Origin: Alishewanella jeotgali KCTC 22429
GTDB taxonomy: Bacteria > Pseudomonadota > Gammaproteobacteria > Enterobacterales > Alteromonadaceae
DNA length: 64,000 bases
Direction of reading: 5' to 3'
NCBI RefSeq assembly: GCF_000245735.1
Contig: NZ_AHTH01000002.1
Coordinates: forward strand, 1-64,000
A program made the position numbers and the translations under genes. Of the stretch, positions 16,954 through 24,866 are shown piece by piece. The notes beneath the pieces were generated by a model, which did no database searches, was not told where the DNA came from, and saw nothing but the letters and a program-made list of their open reading frames with translations. Every line of letters begins with the position of its first letter. Within the stretch, counting starts at the first letter, position 1.

Positions 16954-17958
16954 ATGTCAGCATCCCCAAGGCAGAACACCGTTGCCCGTCAGTGGCAACT
17001 GTTAAAGCTTATTCCGACTCGGGCACCAGGATTGGAAGCCAGACTTTTAACACAGCAATTACAGGATGCCGGTTTTAGTGTATCTAAGCGTACAGTTGAG
17101 CGTGATTTGTTGGAGCTCTCATTGCTGTTTCCATTACAGTGCAACGAAAAAAGCAAACCTTACGGTTGGTACTGGATGCAGGATGCCAGCCTGGATATTC
17201 CCGGCGTCACTCTAGCTGAAGCGATGAGTCTTACATTGGTCGAAACTCAACTTCGTCAGTTATTGCCAACACCGCTTTTTGATAGTTTGCAAGCCCGCTT
17301 TAATCTGGCAAAAAGTAAACTGAAAGCATTGGATTCGATGAATGTCGGCGCACGCTGGCCGAATAAGGTTGCGTCTGTATCAGCAGGCATGCAATTGTTA
17401 CCACCCAAAATAGACGCCGACTTGTTACAAAAAGTACAACAAGCGTTGCTAGAGGATAAACAGCTGGACGTTAGTTATCATGCCTTGCACCAGAGTGCAG
17501 TGAAACATTATCGGTTAAACCCGCTAGGGTTAATCCAGCGTGGTCAGATAAGTTACCTGATAGCCTCGGCTGAGCCTTATTGCGACCCGCTACGTTTTGC
17601 CATTCATCGTTTTCAGCAAGTGGAAATAACCGAATACTCATCAGTGATACCTAAAGAGTTTAACCTACGAGGCTATCTGGCTAAAGGTGCGATGGAGTTT
17701 AGCGAAGGTGAAACCATAAAGCTCGAACTTACGGTAAAACCAGTATTAGCTAACTTGTTGTTGGAAACACCACTTTCAGCCGACATGAGCTGCGACGAGC
17801 TGGTAAATGGTGATTACCACATCAGAGCAACGGTACATAAAGGCTGGCAGCTGAATTTATGGTTGATGTCGCAAAGTGATTATTTAACCGTGTTAGCGCC
17901 GCAAGAGATGCGGGAAAATATCAAGCAACAGTTGGCAGAGGCATTGGCTAAGTATTAA
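16954..17958 (+). CDS. WYL-domain transcriptional regulator 1
   Basis: A 334-residue WYL regulator. The N-terminal winged helix (residues 8-60, RQWQLLKLIPTRA then SVSKRTVERDLLELS) is followed by the WYL domain with KHYRLNPLGLIQRGQISYLIAS (about 188-210; the classical W-Y-L is G-Q-I-S-Y-L-I here) and FAIHRFQQVE, and a C-terminal WCX extension ending in a short helix. WYL domains can bind nucleic acid or nucleotide ligands and control damage or phage-defence genes. The start has AGGA 7 nt upstream. It is paralogous to the regulator at 37190. One or both probably bind the palindrome described at ten promoters. Confidence 0.93.
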   Translation: MSASPRQNTVARQWQLLKLIPTRAPGLEARLLTQQLQDAGFSVSKRTVERDLLELSLLFPLQCNEKSKPYGWYWMQDASLDIPGVTLAEAMSLTLVETQLRQLLPTPLFDSLQARFNLAKSKLKALDSMNVGARWPNKVASVSAGMQLLPPKIDADLLQKVQQALLEDKQLDVSYHALHQSAVKHYRLNPLGLIQRGQISYLIASAEPYCDPLRFAIHRFQQVEITEYSSVIPKEFNLRGYLAKGAMEFSEGETIKLELTVKPVLANLLLETPLSADMSCDELVNGDYHIRATVHKGWQLNLWLMSQSDYLTVLAPQEMRENIKQQLAEALAKY

Positions 17959-18014
17959 TAGCAGCCAAGTAGGATTAGTTGGTCTGCGCTGTTTTATTTG
18001 GAGCGTAAGAAATA

Positions 18015-18683
18015 ATGAGGAGTTTTAACCTAAGCACCTTAGTGAAGTCTGACTATAACAAGAGGGCAATCGACATTGCGCTAAAGTTTATTGCGGATCA
18101 AGACGCATTTTTTATGACCATTGATAGTTACTCTGGTAATGGCGATGGCATGACGCATTTAATGATGAGTTTGGCGGGCGAACTTCACCGCACAGGTATG
18201 AAGGTTGTCAACTACAGTGCAGAGCGGTTGCTTAGAGAAGCTGCAGCAGATGCCAGCCAATTGGATCGACTGGCTGACAGTGATTGCCTGCTACTTGATG
18301 ATATAAATTTCTTATTTGATAAGTGCACTTCAGTAAGCGAATCTATTTTCGAAATGCTGGGCACCAGAAATATTACCGGTAAAAAAACGATCTGCACGTT
18401 AGCGATAGCGGCTAATGACATCGAAAACACAATACCTCAATCGTATCTCTGCTTATTGTATTCAGGAACGGTATGTCGACTGAGGGCTCCAACATTTGCA
18501 GATAAATTTAGAATAGCCATGGCGAAAATTGATCACCTTGGCATTCCTTTCAATGCGAGCTTTAATGACATCATTGAACAGGCAGGAAATATAAGAGAGT
18601 TAGAAGGTAAGCTAACCCAATACGCTGCGTTACAAAGTATCCAGCGCAAAGCGCAAACTGGTGCCAAGAGCAGTTATGACTAA
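18015..18683 (+). CDS. DnaA-like AAA+ protein with degenerate Walker A
   Basis: A 222-residue protein resembling DnaA domain III. SYSGNGDGMTHLMMSLAGEL aligns with the DnaA GxxGxGKTHL loop, but the P-loop lysine is Met and the preceding glycine spacing is altered. VVNYSAERLL, LLLDDINFLFDK (Walker B, both Asp kept) and the closing NIRELEGKLTQYAAL (DnaA VRELEGAL sensor-2 region) support the assignment. It has no domain IV for DnaA-box binding. It may act as an ATP-independent adaptor or partner, as Hda-like or DnaC-like proteins do. It follows WYL-1 by 56 nt on the same strand and ends at a terminator. Confidence 0.75.
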   Translation: MRSFNLSTLVKSDYNKRAIDIALKFIADQDAFFMTIDSYSGNGDGMTHLMMSLAGELHRTGMKVVNYSAERLLREAAADASQLDRLADSDCLLLDDINFLFDKCTSVSESIFEMLGTRNITGKKTICTLAIAANDIENTIPQSYLCLLYSGTVCRLRAPTFADKFRIAMAKIDHLGIPFNASFNDIIEQAGNIRELEGKLTQYAALQSIQRKAQTGAKSSYD

Positions 18684-18688
18684 AGGGT

Positions 18689-18720
18689 AGCGCCAGTTAA
18701 CACCGGCGCTTTGCTCTTTT
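18689..18720 (+). terminator. Terminator after the WYL-1/DnaA-like pair
   Basis: Stem AGCGCC/GGCGCT around a 10-nt loop that itself contains GTTAAC, followed by TTGCTCTTTT. It marks the end of the WYL-1/DnaA-like transcription unit and lies against the convergent 244-aa gene. Confidence 0.75.
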
Positions 18721-18721
18721 G

Positions 18722-19456
18722 CTAAACCTGTTTTATCTCAGCTTTAAGTTGTGCAATTCTACTACCAAAGGCTTGCAGCAGTGCATCACTGTTTAAACCG
18801 AAGCGGCCGCTGAAAAAAGGCAGTACTACCAGCAAGGTGTTATCAACTTTGCTCCAGTATAATGTACGTTTTTCAGTGGCGTTGATGCTGATAACTTCAC
18901 TTTCTATTGTTCTAACACCATCAGATCCGGCGAAAAACATCAGAAAATCTTTCAGGTAATTCACTCCGGTGCAGATAATCAGCTTAGGTTGATATTGCTT
19001 TCGCAATGCTGCATAAAATGGGAAGCGATTAAAAAAGCACCAATTATTAAACAGCAGCTTACTGGGGAAGCTTGTTGCTTCATCAAAACGGTACTGATGC
19101 CAAAGATCATCCGCGGTAGAATTAAAGGCAATAGGGTACAGGTTAAGCTTAAAAAGTTGTTCGCCACTAAGTTCTGCAACTGAACGATAAGACTGCACGG
19201 GTTGCTGGTTTATTGCCTGATACAATTTGGCAAAGCGCACTCCGTAGGGATAGCTTATGCTGTGTCTCCAATCAAAATTAGTCTTAGTTACCTTTACGGC
19301 ACCCGCCTGCATTTGCTGCTTCAGTCTAGTGTAGTACTCGTCAGCAGCGTCTGGCTCAAGACCCCACTCAATACCACATAACCAGGTATCGGCTTCAGGG
19401 TTACCTCCATCACAACCACTAAAAGAGCAGGCCCACGGTTTAATTTTGTCCAGCAT
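18722..19456 (-). CDS. Hypothetical protein, possible uracil-DNA-glycosylase-like fold
   Basis: A 244-residue protein I do not recognise with certainty. WACSFSGCDGG, ADTWLCGIEWG near the start, KLIICTGVNYLKDFL in the middle and VVLPFFSGRFGLNSD near the end follow the order of motifs of the UDG superfamily (loop after strand 1, a central strand, and a late loop), which is an inference from pattern only. No membrane segment. AAGGAG lies 7 nt upstream of the ATG. It is transcribed away from the PP2C gene, and the regulon palindrome between them reads in both directions, with TATCAT 8 bp beyond it on this strand. Confidence 0.6.
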   Translation of the reverse strand: MLDKIKPWACSFSGCDGGNPEADTWLCGIEWGLEPDAADEYYTRLKQQMQAGAVKVTKTNFDWRHSISYPYGVRFAKLYQAINQQPVQSYRSVAELSGEQLFKLNLYPIAFNSTADDLWHQYRFDEATSFPSKLLFNNWCFFNRFPFYAALRKQYQPKLIICTGVNYLKDFLMFFAGSDGVRTIESEVISINATEKRTLYWSKVDNTLLVVLPFFSGRFGLNSDALLQAFGSRIAQLKAEIKQV

Positions 19457-19545
19457 TGTCTATCTCCTTATTTTTATTGTTCAAACTTGTTCCTACAAAT
19501 TTGCATTGCCCAGTTGTATCACCATACAGTTAAACTTGTAAATCT

Positions 19546-19593
19546 ATGATAAGTTCATATGCGACACAATATGACGCAGATGTTCTATATGCT
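19546..19593. promoter_or_regulatory. Bidirectional regulon palindrome between the PP2C and UDG-like genes
   Basis: TGCGAC-ACAATAT-GACGCA (19560-19578). On the plus strand TATGCT follows 9 bp later (19588-19593). On the minus strand TATCAT follows 8 bp later (19551-19546). One site may therefore drive both divergent genes. The plus-strand -10 lies inside the longest PP2C reading frame, which sets the real PP2C start downstream. Confidence 0.7.
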
Positions 19594-19621
19594 GGCAATT
19601 GGTCATGATAGGAGTCTGTTA

Positions 19622-20407
19622 ATGCCTTACCAGCTGGCGATATTACAACTAAGTGGTTTTAACGCGACAGGTGCTAAATGGTCGCAGCAAGATGCTCTCG
19701 GCTATGCTGCTGCCGGTGAGGTGCCAATGCTACTGCAGCAAGATCAAGTTAATCAAGTGCTGGAGCTGCCATCGCCAAACAGTTTATTGCTGGCCGCTGA
19801 TGGGGTATCTGCCAGCCCAGCAGCGGCTGTAGCAAGCTCCAGCGTTGTTAAGTATTTGCTACAGCACTGGCCTGGTACAGGGTTTTCCAGTAGGCAGTTA
19901 CGTCTGGCCCAACAATATCTTGTCGATACGCTCGGCCGCAAACGGCAGAGTTTTGGGGCAGCAACTACCATAGCGGCATTGCATTTAAGCGCAGAGCGCT
20001 TTGTGGCAATTAATGCCGGTGATAGCCGTATTTGGCGTTTGCGAAATGGTCAGTTGCAACAACTGAGTGAGGATCATGACTGGCAGAATGATAGCGCAGA
20101 GCTAAAACAACAAACCGGCCTGGCTCAATGCTACCGGGCGTTAACCAGTTATCTGGCTGCCGATAGTGAGGCGGCTGATTTTACTGTTGCGGTATCAGAT
20201 GGCGCCTTGCAAACCGGCGATCAATTTGTGCTCACCACAGACGGTGTGCATGACCTGGTTACACCAGAGGAGTTAGCTGAGATGTTTGCTGTTGCTGATA
20301 GCGCCACAGCGTTGCAACAACTGCAGAGCCTGATATTGGAGCGGGGCGCAACAGACAATGCTAGTTTATTGTGGCTGCGGCCGATGGCTAACGCTGGTGA
20401 GTGCTAA
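19622..20407 (+). CDS. PP2C-type serine/threonine phosphatase
   Basis: A 261-residue PP2C phosphatase. Metal-binding aspartates are visible in LLLAADGVSAS, in FVAINAGDSRIWRLRNG, in LTTDGVHDLV and in RGATDNASLL, in the correct order. It would remove phosphate from Ser/Thr of a partner, or perhaps from a nucleotide. The ATG at 19622 is chosen because the regulon -10 sits at 19588-19593, inside the longer frame from 19559, and because GGAG lies 7 nt before 19622. No dedicated kinase gene is apparent in the cluster, which is unusual for PP2C modules. Confidence 0.88.
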   Translation: MPYQLAILQLSGFNATGAKWSQQDALGYAAAGEVPMLLQQDQVNQVLELPSPNSLLLAADGVSASPAAAVASSSVVKYLLQHWPGTGFSSRQLRLAQQYLVDTLGRKRQSFGAATTIAALHLSAERFVAINAGDSRIWRLRNGQLQQLSEDHDWQNDSAELKQQTGLAQCYRALTSYLAADSEAADFTVAVSDGALQTGDQFVLTTDGVHDLVTPEELAEMFAVADSATALQQLQSLILERGATDNASLLWLRPMANAGEC

Positions 20408-20485
20408 TGTGCAGTGTGAGCTTTGTGGGTAGCTCAATTCTAATGGGGTATATGAACCCAGGCTGGGCTAAAGGTAAACAAAGCT

Positions 20486-20797
20486 TTATTTGTTTGGTGC
20501 GACCTTTAAATAGAATTGCGCCCTACGATCTTCGTTGCAGACTAACTGCGGTAGTAATAACAGGTTGCCCTGGCGCTCTAGCGGTAAAAAGGTACCTTGC
20601 ATCATAAGCAATAAACGTGACTGATCTTCATTGGCCAGCTGATCTGCAAGTTGTTGTAAAATTTGCGTGTTGTAAGCTGCGGTTAACACAAACCAGCTTA
20701 GTTCATCCTGGCCTTGGGTAAGTACGTAGTCTTCTTCAGCCGCTATAGTGGGCAGGAGTAAAAAGTTACTAATACGTTCCAGCGCAATTGTGACCAT
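20486..20797 (-). CDS. Hypothetical 103-aa protein of the regulon
   Basis: A 103-residue protein rich in Leu and Gln with no domain I recognise. It has GAGGAT 6-7 nt before its ATG and its own regulon-type promoter, which is the strongest evidence that it is real and part of the cluster. No signal peptide or membrane segment. Confidence 0.65.
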   Translation of the reverse strand: MVTIALERISNFLLLPTIAAEEDYVLTQGQDELSWFVLTAAYNTQILQQLADQLANEDQSRLLLMMQGTFLPLERQGNLLLLPQLVCNEDRRAQFYLKVAPNK

Positions 20798-20826
20798 GAC
20801 TTATCCTCGGTATCGTCTTTAGAAGC

Positions 20827-20860
20827 AGCATAACGTCGCAGAGCGGCAGAATGTGTCGAG
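20827..20860 (-). promoter_or_regulatory. Regulon palindrome and -10 upstream of the 103-aa gene
   Basis: Read on the minus strand: CTCGAC-ACATTCT-GCCGCT (20860-20842), 9 bp, TATGCT (20832-20827). The downstream arm has two differences from GTCGCA, but the -10 and spacing match exactly. Confidence 0.55.
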
Positions 20861-20897
20861 GGTTGGTTCCTGCCGCTCCAAAGGAGCCATATACTGA

Positions 20898-21302
20898 CTA
20901 AAACTCCTCCATTAATGCATCCCAAAAGCCAGGTTCATCATGATGCTGGTTCTTCATCGCATGCTCTAAGGGTAGATAACAAAAAGTGACACCTTCGAAT
21001 TTGCAGCTCCCATCCGGATGCTCCAGAAAGTGGTTTAACTTTATAAAGTCTGGATCAGATTCATCAAAAGGAACATCAACATAGATTTGTCCTTTATAGG
21101 ACGACAATTCATATTCACTGGCAACATCACCGCAGGGGACATGATTGATGTGGTTCTTGTCGAGCCAGTCGATAATGTCTTGCCGAGTTTTCCAAGAGGA
21201 CCAATCGGGGGTTGTAAAAGCCTGACTGTTAAAAGTGAGGTAGAGCACGTCTCGTTGTTTTTCTCGACAAATTTTATCAATGTATTGAATATGTTGTGGC
21301 AT
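20898..21302 (-). CDS. Hypothetical 134-aa protein
   Basis: A 134-residue acidic protein with no recognised domain. It contains the segments DVLYLTFNSQAF and IYVDVPFDESDPDF and ends DALMEEF; the overall look is a small soluble immunity-like or adaptor protein, but this is only an impression. GAAGGGA lies about 10 nt before the ATG. It is upstream of the 103-aa gene on the same strand, separated by that gene's own promoter. Confidence 0.6.
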   Translation of the reverse strand: MPQHIQYIDKICREKQRDVLYLTFNSQAFTTPDWSSWKTRQDIIDWLDKNHINHVPCGDVASEYELSSYKGQIYVDVPFDESDPDFIKLNHFLEHPDGSCKFEGVTFCYLPLEHAMKNQHHDEPGFWDALMEEF

Positions 21303-21514
21303 TTTAAATTGCTTCCCTTCAGGTTAATCCGCGCAGCCTAACGACTAAAAACGATCGAGTCAAAACGGATATGCTTGTTTTGCATACACTGTATGTTGAA
21401 ACAGTATGGTGTAAATGTAAATACCGGATTAGGATTGCTGTCAATAATTAAACATTAACCTATCCTTAAGTTAACTTTGTTTTTGGCTTCGCCCTATCTC
21501 ATACGAGGAAATTT

Positions 21515-21724
21515 ATGTCTCAAACGATGTTACGTGACGGTGCCGGGCGGGTATACGCCTTTATCAATACTGAGCCAAATGGCGATCAAACTATTCGACC
21601 AGCCGATGGCGTGCCGATTGGTCGATACTATAAAGGTATGGATATGACCATGGATTTACGCAGTGGTCGTCAAATCGCAAAAGGGAATGCCTTGATGGCG
21701 TTAGTGCCGCCACCGGTGTACTGA
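21515..21724 (+). CDS. Hypothetical 69-aa small protein
   Basis: A 69-residue protein with beta-hairpin-like character (GRVYAFINTEPNGDQTI, PIGRYYKGMDMTMDLRSG). GAGGAAAT stands just before the ATG. The 212 nt upstream (21303-21514) hold no other gene, only AT-rich promoter-like DNA with short inverted repeats around ACTGT/ACAGT. Function unknown. Confidence 0.6.
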   Translation: MSQTMLRDGAGRVYAFINTEPNGDQTIRPADGVPIGRYYKGMDMTMDLRSGRQIAKGNALMALVPPPVY

Positions 21725-21778
21725 TGCGTCACTATGTTTATGTTTCAAAGAACTGAAATCTGTAATTAAGGATAATTA

Positions 21779-22480
21779 ATGAAAGAAGCGGTATCTGCAA
21801 TTCTAGGTTTTTACGAGGAAGTTCAACCTCGACTTCAGCATGAATATACCTGGAAAATTCCCGTTGTTGACGGGTTTTCTTCCACTCCACTGTCGGGTTA
21901 TGACGCCAATGTTGAACTGAAAAAATTCTTAAACAAGGAATGGAAAAGTGCAGACTTTGAGAAGAAAAAAGAATTGGCGAGGTTTGTGGTGGCCGATTGG
22001 GGCGGCGTCAGAGCAAACAAAGTTGAAACACTTGATAGATACATAACACAGGCAGATCTCCAGAGACCGATTACGCCTCTGCAGGGAGTTGCAAGTTACT
22101 CAAAGATTTTTGCGATCGCAGCGCCAGAGCAATACGCTATCTACGATGCCAGAGTGGCAGCTTGCTTAAATGCCTCTCAATTCTTAAACGGTGTCCGGCG
22201 AGGACTTACGTTTAACTATGTTTCTGGCCGAAATAATATTATCGGGCATGCAACAAAAAAACAGGGATTTGTGTTTCACCCATCTTTCAAGTCAAATGCT
22301 TTACATACTGTTGGATGGGATGCCATTCCAAAAAATGAAACCTACCAAACTTACTTAACCTTGCTAAACAGCTGTTCTAAAGCGTTATCAAATATTCCTC
22401 TTTATGCTCTTGAAATGTGTTTATTCGCATTTGCCGAAGAACAATGTAATAAAGCGCTTGCTAAGTTCGCCAGCAGTTAA
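21779..22480 (+). CDS. Hypothetical 233-aa protein with helical IYDARVA motif
   Basis: A 233-residue protein I cannot name. VVADWGGVRANKVETLDRYI and FAIAAPEQYAIYDARVAACLN are the most distinctive segments; the pattern of a short helix, then YDxRVA, occurs in helix-hairpin-helix glycosylase-like proteins of restriction and repair neighbourhoods, but that is inference. Its base composition is more AT-rich than the flanking regulon genes, which suggests separate acquisition. AAGGATA precedes the ATG. No regulon palindrome is found upstream. Confidence 0.6.
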   Translation: MKEAVSAILGFYEEVQPRLQHEYTWKIPVVDGFSSTPLSGYDANVELKKFLNKEWKSADFEKKKELARFVVADWGGVRANKVETLDRYITQADLQRPITPLQGVASYSKIFAIAAPEQYAIYDARVAACLNASQFLNGVRRGLTFNYVSGRNNIIGHATKKQGFVFHPSFKSNALHTVGWDAIPKNETYQTYLTLLNSCSKALSNIPLYALEMCLFAFAEEQCNKALAKFASS

Positions 22481-22534
22481 AACTGTGCCAGCACAATCTG
22501 AACATATTAATCAAGGTTTACCAGGGGGAGTGGG

Positions 22535-23572
22535 ATGTGGTTTGAAGAGCTAACCGGTTTTATTGAACAGGATGCATCACAGGTACATCAACAGATTGCA
22601 ATACAAGGCGACAAGCTATTGTTTAAAAACTCGGGTAAGGTGGTGCAAGCAGGGACACTTAGTACCCCATCGTTAGCGGAGTTAAACGAACAGGCGCAGT
22701 TGGTTTTGCATACCGATGCAGTGGTAACCGGCGTTTTGTCGCTGGAAGAAGTGGTAGCGGATGTACAAGAATTGCATGCCAACCCAGATAATGCCGGTGC
22801 TTTATTCCAGGTTGCATCGCAGTTTAATCTACTAGAGATGGTCTCACCAGATGTAACGCCGGAGCAGGGTGTTACCCGCTATCAAAACGACAAAACACAG
22901 GGGCCTGCCTGTGCCATTGCCTGCGGCGCGGGGTTAATATACCGCAATTACTTTGTACCAGTTGGCGAACAGCTGGGTCAAACAGCCAATAAGCAGCTTA
23001 ATATGCTTGCTTCGCTGGAGCAGGCATTGGTGCGTTACTTCAGTCAACTGGCAGCAACGGACTATGCAAATATTACGTCACCCTGGGTAATGCAAAATGG
23101 GTATGCACTGCCAAGTAAACAGCAACTTATTCTGATCAATAAGGTGCTTGCAGGGCTAAACCCAACGGAATATCAGCAGTTAAAAGAGCTGGTTTGCATA
23201 GGGCTGCAATATGATACTCAGGTAACGATAAAGCAGGCATCACATTTGGTTACTCAAGCCTATTGCTCTGCAATGCCTGTGGCTTATAGCTACCACTCCA
23301 ATGATTTATGGCAGCCATTGGCAAGCTTAATTCTGGAAGCTGCCTATGAAGCAACCTTTGCGGCAGCGGTTGTGAATGCAAAGCGCACCGGCAATAAACG
23401 GCTGTATTTAACGCTGTTAGGCGGAGGCGCCTTTGGTAACCAACCGCAGTGGATCTTAAATGCGATTAAACAAGCCTGTACTCGTTATAAAGATTACGCC
23501 TTAGAGGTAAAAATTGTGAGCTACCGGTATTCAAACCCGCAGCTTGCGGCGTTGCTCTCGTCATTAACCTAG
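22535..23572 (+). CDS. Macro/PARG-like ADP-ribose-binding protein (putative)
   Basis: A 345-residue protein. The centre reads LFQVASQFNLLEMVSPDVTP, then TQGPACAIACGAGLIYRNYF, and near the end LYLTLLGGGAFGN followed by a helix. The GGGAFGN loop and the upstream NxLEM segment resemble poly(ADP-ribose) glycohydrolase-type macro domains. If so, it would bind or hydrolyse ADP-ribose conjugates, matching the sirtuins in the same regulon. A GGGGGAG ribosome site stands 4-5 nt from the ATG. It precedes the moxR promoter on the same strand. The assignment is by motif only; catalytic residues are not proven. Confidence 0.6.
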   Translation: MWFEELTGFIEQDASQVHQQIAIQGDKLLFKNSGKVVQAGTLSTPSLAELNEQAQLVLHTDAVVTGVLSLEEVVADVQELHANPDNAGALFQVASQFNLLEMVSPDVTPEQGVTRYQNDKTQGPACAIACGAGLIYRNYFVPVGEQLGQTANKQLNMLASLEQALVRYFSQLAATDYANITSPWVMQNGYALPSKQQLILINKVLAGLNPTEYQQLKELVCIGLQYDTQVTIKQASHLVTQAYCSAMPVAYSYHSNDLWQPLASLILEAAYEATFAAAVVNAKRTGNKRLYLTLLGGGAFGNQPQWILNAIKQACTRYKDYALEVKIVSYRYSNPQLAALLSSLT

Positions 23573-23678
23573 TTCGCGCAGTAAGCCAGTGCTTGAATGC
23601 CTTTGCCTAAGGTAAAGCCTGGCTGCTTATACATCATTTTTCACTCTTATCTCATTGATTTTTCAACTTCGGTAATGG

Positions 23679-23712
23679 CGCGACATATCTTGTCGCGACA
23701 CTGCCTTATGCT
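23679..23712 (+). promoter_or_regulatory. Regulon palindrome and -10 upstream of moxR
   Basis: CGCGAC-ATATCTT-GTCGCG (23679-23697) with perfect arms, then 9 bp, then TATGCT (23707-23712). The predicted transcript would begin near 23719, about 20 nt before the ATG, leaving room only for the AGAGG ribosome site. The tight fit supports the promoter call. Confidence 0.8.
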
Positions 23713-23738
23713 GGGTTATCTACTAGTCAGAGGTGTCT

Positions 23739-24866
23739 ATGTCCGCAAATCGCCAGATCTTAACCACCCCAAAAGAGCTACAACAATTTCTATCGCTTCA
23801 ACTTAAGTTGCTGGAAAACGCTGAGCATGCATCGCTGGTCGCGCCGGTGATGCTATGGGGCCCACCAGGTGTGGGTAAAAGCACTATCGTTCGTGAGCTG
23901 TGCAAAAAACAGGGGATTGGTTTTATCGATATCCGGCTTGCACAGCGTGAGCCGGTGGATATTCGTGGTTTACCGGTAGTGCGCGGTAATCAGGTTGACT
24001 GGTTACTCAGTGGCGAATGGCCACGCGATCCGAACAGCCGTGGCATTATTTTGTTTGATGAAATCACTGCGGCCGATCGCAGCCTGCAAGTTGCAGCTTA
24101 TGAGATTATTCTCGATCGGCGGCTGGGTGATCTTTACCAATTACCCCCTGGCTGGTTGGTATTAGCGGCTGGGAATCGCAGTGGCGATCGCGCAGTGGCC
24201 TATACCATGTCTAGCGCCTTAGCGAACCGGTTTTGCCATTTGGAGCTTAAAGCTGACTTAAACAGCTGGACGCTGTGGGCACGCAATCATGAACTCGACG
24301 ATGGCCTGATTGCCTTTTTACGTTATCAACCACAATGTTTTTTTGATATGGAAACCGATGTTGAGCGGGGTTGGCCCAGCCCGCGCAGTTGGGAGAAAGT
24401 ATCGTTTTATCTCAAGCAGCGTGAGCAATTAGGCGAAAGCCTGCTGCAAAAAATACTCTGTGGTTTAGTGGGGCCGGGGGCGGCTTATCAGTTAATCGCC
24501 TTTTTAAAATCACGCTCTGAGATGCCAGATATTGATTTAATGCTTAACGGCAAAGTGCCTATAGAGATCCCAGAGCGGCCAGATATGCTTTTTGCTTTCT
24601 GCTCAGCGTTAAGTCATCAGCTTTGGCGGCAAGATACCATGTTAGACACCCGAATCGGACGTTTTCTGGATATTGGCGTTGCCATGAGCGCCGATTTCGC
24701 GACCTTGGCATTAGTAGATTGTTTACAGCATCCAAAAGAGAGTGAAGTGCAAAGAAGAACCGAATTACTGCTGGGGCATAGCAAATTTAGCCAGTGGTCT
24801 GATAAACACGGCCAGCACGTTAATTTGGGTAAAGGGGCTAACCTGGCCGAGGATGCACCAATATGA
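23739..24866 (+). CDS. MoxR-family AAA+ ATPase
   Basis: A 375-residue AAA+ ATPase of the MoxR group. Walker A is GPPGVGKST (about residues 43-51), Walker B is GIILFDEITAAD, sensor 1 is VLAAGNRSGD and the arginine finger region is SSALANRFCHLEL. MoxR proteins act as chaperones that load or remodel VWA-domain partners. ATG 23739 is chosen over GTG 23733 because AGAGG is 5 nt before it. It overlaps the HExxH/VWA gene by 4 nt (ATGA), the usual arrangement of partner pairs. Confidence 0.9.
   Translation: MSANRQILTTPKELQQFLSLQLKLLENAEHASLVAPVMLWGPPGVGKSTIVRELCKKQGIGFIDIRLAQREPVDIRGLPVVRGNQVDWLLSGEWPRDPNSRGIILFDEITAADRSLQVAAYEIILDRRLGDLYQLPPGWLVLAAGNRSGDRAVAYTMSSALANRFCHLELKADLNSWTLWARNHELDDGLIAFLRYQPQCFFDMETDVERGWPSPRSWEKVSFYLKQREQLGESLLQKILCGLVGPGAAYQLIAFLKSRSEMPDIDLMLNGKVPIEIPERPDMLFAFCSALSHQLWRQDTMLDTRIGRFLDIGVAMSADFATLALVDCLQHPKESEVQRRTELLLGHSKFSQWSDKHGQHVNLGKGANLAEDAPI

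Noticed and set aside
23690-23712. TTGTCG read as an ordinary sigma-70 -35 element
   Set aside because: The distance to the -10 hexamer would be only 11 bp in most sites, far from 17, and the symmetric arm on the other side would be unexplained. A palindromic operator replacing the -35 fits better.
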